Shown here: positions 1-10,114 of the stretch, one piece after another | How positions within the stretch are numbered: position 1 is the first letter of the stretch | Layout of the letters: every line of letters starts with the position of its first letter | Assembly (NCBI RefSeq): GCF_003086295.3 | Contig: NC_092048.1 | Coordinates: 107,834,276 to 107,898,275 of the forward strand | Length of the DNA: 64,000 bases | Reading direction: 5' to 3' | DNA from: Arachis hypogaea | Lineage: Eukaryota; Streptophyta; Magnoliopsida; Fabales; Fabaceae | The notes under the pieces: model-generated | Seen by the model: only the letters and a program-made list of their open reading frames with translations | What the model was told of the DNA's origin: nothing | Databases searched by the model: none | Program-made: the position numbers and the translations under genes

Positions 1-22
1 TATGAAAAGCAAACTACCTCAG

Positions 23-40
23 GTTGGGTTGCCTCCCAAC
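23..40 (-). other. Conserved hairpin I, E1 copy
   Basis: On the minus strand this reads GTTGGG-AGGCAA-CCCAAC, a perfect 6-bp stem with a 6-nt loop. It is preceded by a GACAATAAA and AGCGCT context. It lies just downstream of the gag-like reading frame. Six other copies in the window keep the loop while the outer stem pairs change together. Confidence 0.75.
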
Positions 41-84
41 AAGCGCTCTTTTATTGTCACTAGCTTGACATCCTCTGTGCTTGC

Positions 85-297
85 TCAGCTCAGATTCTGA
101 GCTTCCTTCTCCTTGTCCCATTGTCCTCCTAAGTGAGGCTTTGCTCTGTGATGCTCATCCTGGATGAGTGATTCTTTTCCTTCAGCCCTCTTCTCACCCA
201 TTTCTGCGAGGTTCTTAGCCAGTTGTTGCATTTGCCTCTCAATTCTTCTGACTGAGGCTTCCTGATTCTTTATTGTCATCTCTTGGTGTTTCATCAT
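85..297 (-). pseudogene. gag: E1 gag C-terminal remnant
   Basis: A 70-residue minus-strand frame rich in Glu, Lys, Gln and Arg, with heptad-like spacing (for example RRIERQMQQLAKNLAEM) that suggests a coiled coil. It lies downstream of the main gag block but in another frame, and the intervening 200 bp have stops, so it is probably the displaced C-terminus of the same protein. The stop is about 45 bp upstream of hairpin I. No zinc knuckle is visible. The function is inferred from position only. Confidence 0.5.
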
Positions 298-493
298 TCT
301 CTCTATTAAGATCTCCAGATTAGTGATCCTTTGAGAGTCTTGTGAGATTGGTTGGTTGTGGGGTGTTGGGGGTTGGAAGGATGGGTAGTGTGGTGGTATG
401 TAGTGATTGTTGTTGGTATGGTGGTATTTTTGCAGGTTTGGGAAATTGGGGTTGTTGTAGTTGAAATCCCTTTGTTCCTGATGTTGAGATTCC

Positions 494-1285
494 CTATCTT
501 AGATAAGAATGTGGCTTACATGGTGGAAATTGTGCATTCACTGTAGTAGAATGTAAAAAATCAAATTGTCTAGCTATTGACTCCAAGTGTTGCTGAGTTT
601 GCTGGTGTAGCTGTTTGTTTTGATTCATGACTGCCTTCACTCCTTCAAGATTCATTACTTCCTTTTCTGAAATTGCATTCTGTGGTGTCTCAAATGAGTG
701 TTGGTTATTGGCTCTTTTGTCATTGAACTCTGCAGTTCCTTGGCTGGTTGCTGTTGCTTTGAGTAGGCCATCTGAGAAGTAATCCACCGCTCTTCTTGTT
801 TCTGGGGTTAATCCTTCATAGAACGCTTGGAAACCCGCTTTGTCGCTTGCTTTCTTGTATCTTTCCCATGCTTTGAACAATGGTTCTTCCTCTCCTTGTA
901 TGAATGGATGTATTCCCTCTTTCATCTTGATGTTTTGTTGGGATGAGGAGAATTTGGCTAGAAACTTGGCAACCAAATCATCCCAACTAGTGATACTTCC
1001 TTGGGGAAAGGTTTCAAGCCATTGTGCCGCTTCATCCTTCAGTGAGAAAGGGAATAACAAGAGCTTATAGGTATCATGATTTACACTATCAAGATTGACA
1101 GCACCACAAGTCCTCAGAAAAATAGATAGGTGCTGTTTAGGATCCTCCAATGGATTTCCACCATAGGAACAATTGTTCTTGATTAGTGTAATGAGTTGCG
1201 GCTTCATGTTGTGGTGTTCTTCTTTCTCAGAAACTCCTTCTTCAATGATATCCTTCCCTCTGGCCTCTCTTCTTTCCTGTGACAT
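494..1285 (-). pseudogene. gag: E1 gag (Retrotrans_gag-like)
   Basis: Gag-like protein of a Ty3/gypsy Athila-type element, expected to form the particle that packages element RNA in the cytoplasm. The frame is open to 1348, but I place the start at the ATG at 1285 (MSQERREARG), 166 bp inside the primer-binding site. The core has the block order seen in the E6 gag: NCSYGGNPLEDPKQHLSIFL, then YKLLLFPFSLKDEAAQWLE, then FLAKFSSSQQ and PLFKAWERYKKASDKAGF. The frame ends in a stop at 494 and continues only as shifted remnants, so the gene is broken. No CCHC knuckle or protease follows. Confidence 0.75.
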
Positions 1286-1450
1286 ATAAATCAACAAACA
1301 GAATGCACAGTGGTATTCTTGAAAATTGAGTGTAGTCAGTTGAGACAAAACTTCAAACAGTTAGTGGGTTAGTCAAAAATTAGAGAAATAGAAAAGAAAA
1401 AGTGCTTCATCTAGATCTCCACTTCACTTAATCATTGTCAATCTATTTCA

Positions 1451-1469
1451 ATCCCCGGCAACGGCGCCA
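1451..1469 (-). promoter_or_regulatory. E1 primer-binding site (tRNA-Asp)
   Basis: The plus strand reads ATCCCCGGCAACGGCGCCA, which is identical to the 3' end of plant tRNA-Asp(GUC) with its CCA as I know it. The minus strand is therefore the complementary primer-binding site for minus-strand DNA synthesis. It lies 6 bp inside the LTR end, as in E6. Confidence 0.9.
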
Positions 1470-1475
1470 AAAACT

Positions 1476-3374
1476 TGATGTGTGTTTTCGGAAAACAAAT
1501 TCCAAACACACAAATCTAACCGGCAAGTATACCGGGTCGCATCAAGTAATAAAACTCACGGGAGTGAGGTCAATCCCACAGGGATTGAAGGATTGAGCAA
1601 TTTTAGTTTAGTGGTTGATTTAGTCAAGCGAATCAAGAGTTGATTTTAGTGGTTTGTATTCGACAAAAGCTAAATTGCATGAAATTTAAAAGGAAGAGGG
1701 ACAATTGCAGTAAATTAAAGAGCAGAGAAGATAAATGTGCTGAATCTTAAAGAGCAAGAAATTAAATGGCAGAAACTTAGAACGCAAGAAATATAAATTG
1801 CAGAATCTTAAAGTGCAAGAAATGTAAATGGCTTGAATTGTAAAGGGAATTGGGAAGTGGATTTGCAGAATTTAAACAAGGAAAAGTAAAATTGCAACAA
1901 GCAGGGAAGTAAAAAATGGATTTAATTGCAGTAGATCTCAAACAGAAAATGTAAATCGCTTGAAGAAGCGTTCAACAGAGAAATAAAAAGGGAATTTCAG
2001 ATCTCAGGACCCAAGAGACTAGATAACCAAGTCTAGATCTCAATGCCTTCCTAGATCCAATCCAGAAATCAATTGCAAGAGAATTTAAAGATCAAGCAGT
2101 AGAAGAAGCAAAACCAAATTCAATTTCCCAAAAGTTGCAGTAAAGTGAGACAGAGAGATCTCAAGGTGAGATTGAGACATAATTTCCTCAATTCTTCAAC
2201 CCAAGATCCAAGACAAATGTAATTGAAATTGAAAACAAGAAAACTAAGAGGAAGAGAATTCAATTCTCCTACTCCGAAGCTCAGAAACTCAAAACAATTC
2301 AAAACCAAAAGCTCTCCAAAAACTACTTAGCAAAACTAAAACGGAAAGCTCTAAAAGGAAAAAAAACTCCCTTGAAAACTTAAATCCTAAGCTATTTATA
2401 CACTTTCTTCAAATGGTCTTCAAGCCTTGAATTGGGCCTTTGTTCTTGATGGAATTGGGTTGATAAAGGCCTTGGTTGATTGCTCTTGGAGTTGGAGAAA
2501 GATCCATTGTGAACCGGGTTGAAATCATAAAAGTTTGAGTAAAAGTTTGAGTAAAAGTTTGAGGCAAACTTTTACTCAAACTTTTTATACCAGATGGCTT
2601 AAGCTTGCTGCTACCAACGTTTGAGCCAAAGTTTGAGGTCAAACTTTTGCTCAAACGTTAGCCCCCTTGTAAATGTGTGTGGCGCCAACGTTTGCCAAAA
2701 AGCTTGAGGCAAACGTTGGCGCAAACTTTTCTCCTCCAGGGTGTGCAAGTGTGGCGCCAACGTTTGCCAAAAAGTTTGAGGCAAACGTTGGCGCAAGCTT
2801 TTCTCCTCCAGGGTGTTGGTTTTGTGATGCCAACATTTACCAAAAAGTTTGAGGCAAACGTTGGCTCAAGCTTTTCTCCCAAAAGTTTGAGCTAAAGTTT
2901 GAGGCAAACTTTTGCTCAAGCTTTTTTCCTCTGGAGTGTTTTCAATTCTTCCAAAAGTTTGAGCTAAAGTTTGAGGCAAACTTTGGCTCAAGCTTTTTTC
3001 CTCTGGTATGTTTTCAACTCTTTTAAAAGTTTGAGCTAAAGTTTGAGGCAAACTTTGGCTCAAACTTTTTGTTCTCTCTTGCTCCTAGCCATTCCTTCTT
3101 TCTTCAACCTTCTTCAAAACTCTTTTCACCTATCATCAATCAACCAAACACATCAAAGCTTTGCTCAAAATCATGAGTTTGTTATCCTTTCATAATATAT
3201 GACAATTACAGCATAAAATCTCATGAAATTGCATTAATTCATCCATGGTTGATTAAATCAAAGGAAACATGAAAATCTACCCAATTGGCTTGCTTATGGC
3301 TCAAGAAAGTGCATAACTCAATTGAAAATAAGTAAAAAAAACTAGTGAAAATAGGCTAAGATGACTTGTCATCA
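1476..3374 (-). repeat. E1 5' LTR
   Basis: LTR of about 1.9 kb bounded by TGATGACAAG at 3374 and ACACATCA at 1476 on the minus strand, giving short terminal inverted repeats TGATG/CATCA. The inner boundary is set by the primer-binding site. The outer boundary is set by resumption of E2 sequence. Its middle holds the tandem AAGTTTGAGG/CAAACTTT array (2525-3070). Only one LTR copy is in the window, so it cannot be aligned to a partner. Confidence 0.7.
2525..3070. repeat. Imperfect palindromic tandem array in the E1 LTR
   Basis: Repeated inverted words: AAAGTTTGAG and CAAACTTT alternate, and in 2680-2865 the version is GGCGCCAACGTTTGCC followed later by GGCAAACGTTGGCGC. Several units end in CTTTTCTCCTCCAGGGTGT or CTTTTTTCCTCTGG. 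Many short open frames cross this block in several phases; they come from the repeat and are not genes. Confidence 0.8.
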
Positions 3375-4595
3375 AAGAACAAAGGGGTGTAATAGGCTCA
3401 ACATTGGTTTGCAAAGGATAATGAAAGGGTAAGGCCATATGGGTATGTAAGCTCAGTGAAACAAAGGCCTCAATCATGTAAGTGTATGTATACATCAAAC
3501 CATGGAAATATAGAATTAAGCAAGACAAAGATCACAATTTTAGAGAGAACAATACACACCAAAAATAAAATATTGGTTGATAAAATGCAACCAATCAAAT
3601 AGGCTAAAAAATCTCACTGGTTTTGTATGTTCGAGCTCTAAACCATGTTCCAGTATAATATTTCTTCAAACAAGTTCAATAAAAATTTTAATTCAAATTA
3701 GTGAAATGTTATAAAAATTTTCTTGAAAAAGAAAATATTACTTTAACCAAGTGGTGGTAAAATAAGCACAAAATCAAACAAATATGCAAATGCAACAACT
3801 CATTTAACAAAGAAAATTTAAACATTGGTGTTGAGAAGGAAATAACTAACCCATGGAGATCGGTATCGACCTCCCCACACTTAAAGATTGCACCGTCCTC
3901 GGTGCATGCTGAGATGTGCAAGTGGAAAGGTTGCTCCAACTGACGCTTTTCTCTAAAGATTGTGCAGATGGACTTGTCTATCTCCCCATGTAAACGTCTT
4001 CCGGTTCCCTTCCTGGTGGCCATCCTGAAAGAAAAAGGGAAGAAAAGTAACCCAGGAATAAAGAGAAGAAAACAAATAAAATATGATTGGGTTAATGCCA
4101 AATAATGAGGTCTCAATTACATGGCAGCTACAACATGCAAGTGAGAAAACAATAGAAGCACATGGCATACCAGTGGTGCAAAATTTGCAACAAAGGGGAA
4201 GATGAAAGACAATATAAATTCATGTCAATGCAAAAGGAATACAGGTATCATAAAAGATTGGCATTGACAGATAATTAATATCATCCAACAGTGTAATACA
4301 GGTCACTAAGCACCAAAATAATACCAGAAAAGATACAATAGTTGAAAAAGAAATTTAACACCAATGGAAAAATAATAAATTTAGAAAAAAAATAAAAATA
4401 AGCACAAAATTAAAATGCAATGAAAATATGCAAATAAATTAAGTAAAATAGAAAGAAAGTGAAGAAGGATGAGAGGTTAAAAAGATGAAGAAGAAGAAAG
4501 TAAGAAAGAATAAAGAAGAAAGAAATAAGAAGGGAAAAGAAAAGATTTAGATTTGGGGAAGAAAAGATAAGATATCTGGCGCTAATCTGGATAAG
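3375..4595 (-). other. E2 non-coding 3' region
   Basis: No convincing ORF. Two blocks match E10 by eye: the region around 3385-3540 and the block around 3600-3660 next to the GAGCTC word. It includes hairpin II and the internal polypurine tract at 3868-3906. The stretch 4440-4570 is purine-rich simple sequence (GAAGAAAGAA), matching a CT-rich tract in E10 on the other strand. Confidence 0.7.
3868..3906 (-). promoter_or_regulatory. Hairpin II plus internal polypurine tract, E2
   Basis: On the minus strand TGCACCG-AGGA-CGGTGCA (3906-3889) forms a 7-bp stem with an AGGA loop. It is followed by TTTAAGTGTGGGGAGGTCGA, nearly the polypurine tract that precedes the 3' LTR of E10. The same pair occurs in E9 (52495-52530) and E10 (61866-61908). 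Confidence 0.7.
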
Positions 4596-4599
4596 CTAT

Positions 4600-5155
4600 G
4601 CGGCGCAGGTGACGCGGACGCGTGGGTCACATGATCGCGTGATGTGTGATAAGTTCAGGTGACACGGACGCGTGGGTTACGGGATCGCGTGGCCTGATTT
4701 GTGCTATTGGTGCGAGTGCAGCCTCGCGTACGCACAACTCGCTGTTTTAAACTCTTTTTGCCAAATTTTTAGGTAACGCGATCGCGTGGGTGACGCGATC
4801 GCGTGAATGGCCATAATTTGAAAACGACGCGGCCGCGTGGGGCACGCGGTCGCGTGGGGCACGCGGTCGCGTGGTAAGGCTTGTGCTTCTAGCATCATTC
4901 CAGCCCTACTCCACCATAACTTGCTGCCATACACTTCTTTACGTCGATTTTGCAGGGCCACGCGTTCGCGTGGGTGACGCGGACGCGTGGGGAGGCTATT
5001 TTTCAAATGACGCAGGCGCGTCAGCGACGCGGTCGCGTGGGCATATTTGTGCCTAAGGCGCGCCTCCAGCCACGCTTTCGCGTGACTCTCTGCTTCTTTT
5101 CTCCTTGTTTCGAATTCACTATGACGCGGACGCGTCAGCGACGCTGGCGCGTCGC
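4600..5155. repeat. CGCG-palindrome cluster, E2 internal
   Basis: Dense array of words of the form ACGCG-NN-CGCGT (GACGCGGACGCGTGG, GACGCGATCGCGTG, CACGCGGTCGCGTG) separated by 10-60 bp of unrelated sequence. It lies downstream of hairpin I in element orientation. Some copies show C-to-T decay at CpG. Open frames across it are compositional artefacts. Confidence 0.85.
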
Positions 5156-5297
5156 GTGCAATTTTTTTTATATGCAGTATGCAGAATGCAAATGCACATG
5201 CAGACTATATGCAGATGACTATGCTGAAAAAATGAATGAACACGAATGAAAAATAAAATAAAATAAAACTAAGAACAAAAAGGAAAGAATATACCAT

Positions 5298-5315
5298 GGT
5301 GGGTTGTCTCCCACC
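5298..5315 (-). other. Conserved hairpin I, E2 copy
   Basis: The minus strand reads GGTGGG-AGACAA-CCCACC, a perfect 6-bp stem and 6-nt loop. It lies about 50 bp after the stop of the WDPG ORF and is preceded by an AAAAGTGCTA context. Confidence 0.8.
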
Positions 5316-5364
5316 TAGCACTTTTAGTTAAAGTCCTTAAGTTGGACATTTGGTGAGCTCCTTG

Positions 5365-7116
5365 TCATGGTGGCTTGTGCTTGAACTTATCTTGAAACTT
5401 CCACCAATGCTTGGACTTCCAATAAGCTCTATCAATACCAAGTAAATTTCTCAAGCTTTGATGGATTTCTTCACAAGCTTTGAGCTCCCAAATTTGATCC
5501 TCATATATTCCCGGATCCCAAATCTTGATCCTACACCCGTCTTCAAGTTGATCATCATGATTCCATCCGGGTGGTAAGCAATCAGAATTCTCACTAAGGT
5601 ATCCAAACAGCCTCCTAGACCCATTCAGTTGTGCTTTACACCAACCTTTGCATTTAAACTTTGAGCCTTTCACCATATTGAATCTTGCATGACAATTCCT
5701 ACCATTAGCCATCTCCCTCTTACTCGTAAAGCCACAAAGAGCTCGAAGTTGACCATCTGTCTCAAGTAATCCATATTCAAGCGGGAAGGTAAAGGTCAAG
5801 GATAAGTATTTTACCCACTTGAATGTTGTATTGGATGGTAATGGCTTTGGGGGAGAGGTCTCCAACAACTTTGGCAAGGTGATTTCAAGCTACATTCCCT
5901 TGTGCTCTTCCTTGATAACTTCCACCTCTTTGCAAGCTTCTTCAATTTCAACCTCTTCCTCTTGGTAGCTTTCTTCCAATTCAATATCTTCTTCATTACT
6001 CACCAAGGGCATGAGAGGTTGTGCTTCTTCTTCTTTCATAATTACTGCTTTGTCCAGTTGTTTTAGTATAAAATCATACTCATCCTTGATGATTTTCTTT
6101 CCATGATAAATCTTTTCAACTATTCCTTCATCTTCAAGGGTCTCTCATATCTCCACATTTTGGGCTTCCTCTTGCTCTAGGACAAAATCAGACTCCTCCT
6201 TGATGTCTTCCTTCACTAATTCTTCAACCACTCCTTCGACTTCAAGGGTCTCCACTACCTTCATCTGTAGGGCCTCCTCTAGCTTCTTATGAAGTATGGA
6301 TTCGCGAAGATGATTCCTTCTTTCTTGTTCCATATCAATAGCATAACTGGGATCATCTTGCTCTTGGATTGATGGATGTGGGTGCTCTTCCATGGAGGAT
6401 GGTGATGGGATGGGAAGATTATTATGTGGTTGAAAAGGAAGCACACTGAAACTTGAGGGTTGAATATTGGAGGTAGAGGGTTGGTCCATGCGGGATATAA
6501 GATTTTGGAGTGTAGAGGTGAGACCAATGATATTAGAGATGCGTGTGTTGTTATCCAATGGATGTTGGGATGGATAGAAGGGTTCATTTGTTGGGAGAAA
6601 GGGCTCATAATATGGAGGTGGTTCTTCTTGATAAGGATATGGAGATGGTGAATATTGAGATGATGGTTCTGGGCGTGGTTCATATGGTGGTTGGTGTGGT
6701 GGATGTGGGTTAGGGTCATATGGAGGTGAATGGTGTAAAGGGGCTTGTGAGTTTGGTGGTTCAAAGGTATGTTGGGGAGGTGGTTCATAAGCATATGGTG
6801 GGGCTTGTTGATAACTACAAGGGGGTCTACCATATTCATCATCTTGGTACGCTCCCCGGAATGGCTCTTGACCATAGTAATTTGGTGGAGGCGGTTTGTC
6901 ACGAAAGGGTCCACCATAACTATTGTCTTGGTATGCATCACAGAATGGTTGTTGGTTATAGCGCATTGGAGGGAGTTGTTGCCAAGAGGGTTGATCAGAT
7001 CCCCGTAGCTCCGTCCATCTCTGATTATTTTGACCTTGATGCATGTTCCTGTTATAAATTCCATTCCTTGCAACAACATTGGAACCAAACTCAAAGCGAC
7101 TGGGGTGAGAACTCAT
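5365..7116 (-). pseudogene. WDPG ORF, E2 copy (uncharacterised retroelement protein)
   Basis: Uncharacterised protein of about 580 codons, from ATG at 7116 to the stop at 5365. One frame is interrupted by nonsense codons near 6145 and near 5890. The N-terminus has RNMHQGQNNQRWTEL and DQPSWQQ blocks. A long Pro/Tyr/Gln/His-rich low-complexity segment (PPPYAYEP-like) follows, then MEEHPHPS and a charged helix (MEQERRNHLRESILHKKLEE), then an acidic linker. The conserved C-terminal module runs from TFKWVKYLSLTFTFPLEYGL through RALCGF, QLNGSRRLFG, PPGWNHDD and IWDPG to KHWWKFQDKFKHKPP. I see no gag, protease, RT or integrase motif. It occupies the gag position, so a divergent Gag or RNA-binding protein is one possibility. 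It differs from E4 and E10 in having one WDPG box, not two. Confidence 0.7.
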
Positions 7117-7209
7117 AGTAACTAATAAAAATTAAAAGCGAAAATAAAAACAAATAAACAGGTAAAAGCAAATATTTACAATAACCAATAATAAGGTACA
7201 CGTTTGCAA

Positions 7210-7228
7210 TTCTCCGGCAACGGCGCCA
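7210..7228 (-). promoter_or_regulatory. E2 primer-binding site (tRNA-Asp, imperfect)
   Basis: The minus strand reads TGGCGCCGTTGCCGGAGAA, matching the tRNA-Asp complement in the first 15 positions and diverging at the end. It lies 3 bp inside the LTR end (AAA spacer), as in E9 and E10. Confidence 0.85.
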
Positions 7229-8039
7229 TTTTGACGATCGGATCTTCTATCGGTAAAGAAATTTTATAAAAATATAATCGCGTTGTAAGTATAGTTTCTA
7301 AACCAACAGAGAATCCTTTCGTACAAAAGTTTTGGTTGTCACTTAAGCAAACCCAATAAAATTTATAACTGAAGTATTTAAACCTCGGGTCATCTCTCAA
7401 GGAATCGCAGGGAGGTATGATTTATTATTGGTTATGGAAAAAGCGTATTTTTGGGTTCTTTTGAAATAATGAACAAGTAATTTAAATGGCAAGAAAAATA
7501 AATTAATAATTATAAAGAAAACTCTTGGCAAGGTATGAGAACTGGGAATCCTATCCTAGTTATCCTTATCAGGTGTAATGAGAATTAGATTCTGCCCCCA
7601 CTTAGTTAACCCTTACTAAATAAAGGTAAGTCAAGTGGACTAATTAACTTGATTCCTCAGTCCTAGTCAACTCCTGTGGAAAGACTAGCTTTAGAGGGAT
7701 CCAAATTAATCAGTAATTCACAAATCTAAATCAAACGATGAGTCTGATAACTCAAGTATTACCAATTACTTAATCAAAGCCAAAAGGGGAAAATAAATCA
7801 TAAATTAAATTGCAAGCATAAAAAATAGAATAAAACAATCATTAATCTGAAATACCTCAAATTGCATTAATAAAAGAAATCAAATCTAACATGGAAATTC
7901 ATAAATTAAATTGGCAACATAAGTAATTAACAAATAAAAGCATTAGAGTATCTAAAAGTAGAAGAGAAATAAAGTAAAAGAACATGAACCTGAGAAGAAG
8001 TTGAAATCCTAATCCTAAAACCTAAGAGAGAGGAGAAAG

Positions 8040-8040
<1 letters not shown>

Positions 8041-8076
<36 letters not shown>
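8041..8076. repeat. (CT)n microsatellite in the E2 LTR
   Basis: Uninterrupted CT dinucleotide run of about 36 bp. In related LTRs (E4, E10) the same place carries only a short GAGAGAG or CTCTCTC motif, so this copy has expanded. Confidence 0.9.
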
Positions 8077-8077
<1 letters not shown>

Positions 8078-8224
8078 AAACTACATCTAAAACCTAAAAA
8101 TTGAATAATGAATGTTGTAATCGTCTCTCTTTTTTTTATTCCTCCATTCTCTGGCTTATATTCTGTGTTTCTGGCTTGGATCTGGGCCAAAAAGGGGCCC
8201 AGAAATTGCAGAGGCCGTTTTCTG

Positions 8225-8435
8225 CAGATTCCTACACGTGGCGTCTGTCACGCGTGCGCGTGGTTCACGCGTTCGCATCATCTGGGAGTTTTTCTTGTCA
8301 CGCGAACGCGTCAGTCATGCGTCCGCGTCAATTGCGTTCTGCTCAAGGCACGCGTCCGCGTCGTTTACGCGTGCGCGTCGCTTGTGTTTTGCGCTAGGCA
8401 CACGTCCGCGTCGTCCATGCGTACGCGTCACTGCA
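8225..8435. repeat. CGCG-palindrome cluster, E2 LTR
   Basis: Array of ACGCG-type words (CACGCGTGCGCGTGG, CACGCGAACGCGTC, TACGCGTGCGCGTC) inside the LTR. The palindrome word is the same as in the internal cluster of this element (4600-5155). Some units are CpG-decayed (CACACGTCCGCG). Confidence 0.85.
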
Positions 8436-8732
8436 TTTTCTTCAAAACTCCATTTTTGTGCTTTCCTTCTATTTTTGTATGTTTCCTTTCTGTCCTCTAA
8501 GCCATTCCTGCCCTATGAAGCCTGAAAATACTTAACACACAAATCACGGCATCGAATGGTAATAAAGGATAATTAAAATTAATACTTTAAAGCATAGGAA
8601 ACATGTTTTCACACTTATCACATATTAAGGAAGGAAAAGTAAAACCATGCAATTCATATGAATAAGTGGGTGAAGAATTGATAAAAACATTCAATTTGAG
8701 CACAAGATGAATCATAAAATAGGGGTTTATCA

Positions 8733-8837
8733 GTGATTTTTGAATAAAAACTAATAAAAATATAATAAAAGTGACTAAAACATACTAAAAACTATGTAAA
8801 ATCAATGTCAAAAAGGGTATAAATTATTCGCTCATCA
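8733..8837 (-). repeat. E3 3' LTR fragment
   Basis: The minus strand opens TGATGAGCGAATAATTTATA and is cut by the E2 LTR after about 105 bp. It is the same subfamily as the fragment at 34218-34476 (AATTTATACCC version) and differs from the E6 LTR (GGATATTTTATACGC version). Confidence 0.75.
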
Positions 8838-10114
8838 CAACACCAAACTTAAATTGTTGCTTGTCCCCAAGCAACTAAAAACAAAATAGGAAAAAAAGAA
8901 GAGAATATACAATGAATTTCAAATATCAATGAAGCTCAGTTCCAATTAGATGAGCGGGACTTTGTAGCCTTTTTGCTTCTGAATAATTTTGGCATTTCAC
9001 TTTATCCTTTGAAGTTCAGAATGATTGGCATCTATAGGAACTCAGAATTCAGATAGTGTTATTAATTCTCCTAGTTCAGTGTGGTTCTTGAACACAGTTA
9101 CTTTATGAGTCTTGGCCGTGACCCTAAGCACTTTGTTTTCCAGTATTACCACCGGATACATAAATGCCACAGACACATAACTGGGTGAACCTTTTCAGAT
9201 TGTGACTCTGCTTTACTAGAGTCCCCAATTAGAGGTGGCCAGAGCTCTTAAGCACACTCTTTTTGCTTTGGACCACGACTTTAACCACTCAGTCTCAAGC
9301 TCTTCACTTGGACCTTCATGCCACAAGCACATGGTTAGGGACAGCTTGGTTTAGCCGCTTAGGCCAGGATTTTATTCCTGTGGGCCCTCCTATCCATTAA
9401 TGCTCAAAGCCTTGGATCCTTTTTAACCTTTCCTTTTGGTTTAAAAGGTTATTGGCTTTTTCTGCTTGCTTTTTCTTTTTCTTTCTTTTTTTTTGCCAAA
9501 TATATATATATATATATATTTTTTTTTTCGCAAGCTTTTTATTCATTGCTTTTTCTTGCTTCAAGAATCAATTTTATGATTTTTCAGATTATCAATAAAA
9601 TTTCTCCTTTTTCATTATTCTTTCAAGAACCAACAGTTTTAACATTCATAAACAACAATATAAAAAATATGCACTGTTCAAGCATTCATCCAGAAAACAA
9701 AAAGTATTGCCACCACATCAAAATAATCAGATTATTTTCAAGATATAATTCGAAATTCATGTACTTCTTATTCTTTTGTAAATAAAAATATTTTTCTTTT
9801 AAGAAAGGTGAGGAATTTATGGGATTATTCATAGCTTTAAGACATAGTCTAAATTTTATTGATTATGGAATAGAAATAAGACATGAAATAAGCATAAAAG
9901 CAGACTGATAATAATAAAAGAAGGGAAATTAAAGACATAAAAATAAATGATTCTAATACTAATGCTCATGTGACTCTTAAAATGGATCTCTAATAACGAA
10001 AGTTATCACAGAGTTAGGACTCAACAACCTGCATTGGGAGAGGCAAGTGCTCCTTCAATTTGTAGGAGTGTCTGGTCCCTCAAGGGAGAGCCTCTGGCGT
10101 TTTAGCTCCTGTAG
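8838..10114 (-). other. E3 conserved 3' non-coding region
   Basis: No ORF. In element orientation it ends in TTTAAGTTTGGTGTTG against the LTR. Its middle (about 8940-9440) aligns by eye over hundreds of bases with E5 (18880-19370) and with E6 (29990-30520), including the CTAAGCGGCTAAACCAAGC block. An AT run lies at 9498-9520 and a T-rich tract at 9470-9540. Confidence 0.75.

Larger units (their letters stand above)
1..3374 (-). mobile_element. E1: gag-only Athila-like LTR retrotransposon (5' part)
   Basis: Minus-strand element. Read right to left it shows a 5' LTR (3374-1476), a tRNA-Asp primer-binding site (1469-1451), a gag-like ORF, and a hairpin (40-23) immediately after the ORF region. 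In E3, E5 and E6 the same hairpin follows pol, so its position directly after gag here suggests E1 never had, or has lost, pol. The 3' part and second LTR lie off the left edge. E1 interrupts the non-coding 3' region of E2: homology of E2 with E10 stops at about 3375. The 5 bp outside the LTR (3375-3379, AAGAA) are the candidate target duplication, with its partner outside the window. Confidence 0.8.
3375..8732 (-). mobile_element. E2: WDPG-ORF LTR retrotransposon (no pol in visible part)
   Basis: Minus-strand element: 5' LTR (8732-7232), imperfect tRNA-Asp primer-binding site, a single long WDPG ORF, hairpin I, a CGCG-palindrome cluster, hairpin II with an internal polypurine tract, and a non-coding 3' region that matches E10 (61860-62400). 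It is interrupted by E1 at 3374. No protease, reverse transcriptase or integrase is visible; E10 has the same order and none either. The element sits inside the E3 LTR; GTGAT at 8733-8737 is the candidate target duplication. Confidence 0.8.
7232..8732 (-). repeat. E2 5' LTR
   Basis: LTR of about 1.5 kb: TGATAAACCCCTATTT at 8732 to ATCGTCA at 7232 on the minus strand. It resembles the E4 LTR throughout, including the block around the TCTGGCTTATATTC word and a TTTAAACCTCGGGTC block near the inner end. It contains a (CT)n run (8041-8076) and a CGCG-palindrome cluster (8225-8435). Several frames cross the palindromes but none looks like a gene. Confidence 0.8.

Noticed and set aside
2409..3063. 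Cluster of overlapping open frames on both strands
   Set aside because: They are produced by the tandem AAGTTTGAGG array and have repeat-derived peptides in several phases.
6279..7118. Second protein in overlapping frames of the WDPG ORF (also 15657-16142, 49235-49561, 58612-58896)
   Set aside because: The His/Met/Thr-rich peptides are the out-of-frame reading of the CCACCA-rich low-complexity segment, and they recur only because the DNA is repetitive.
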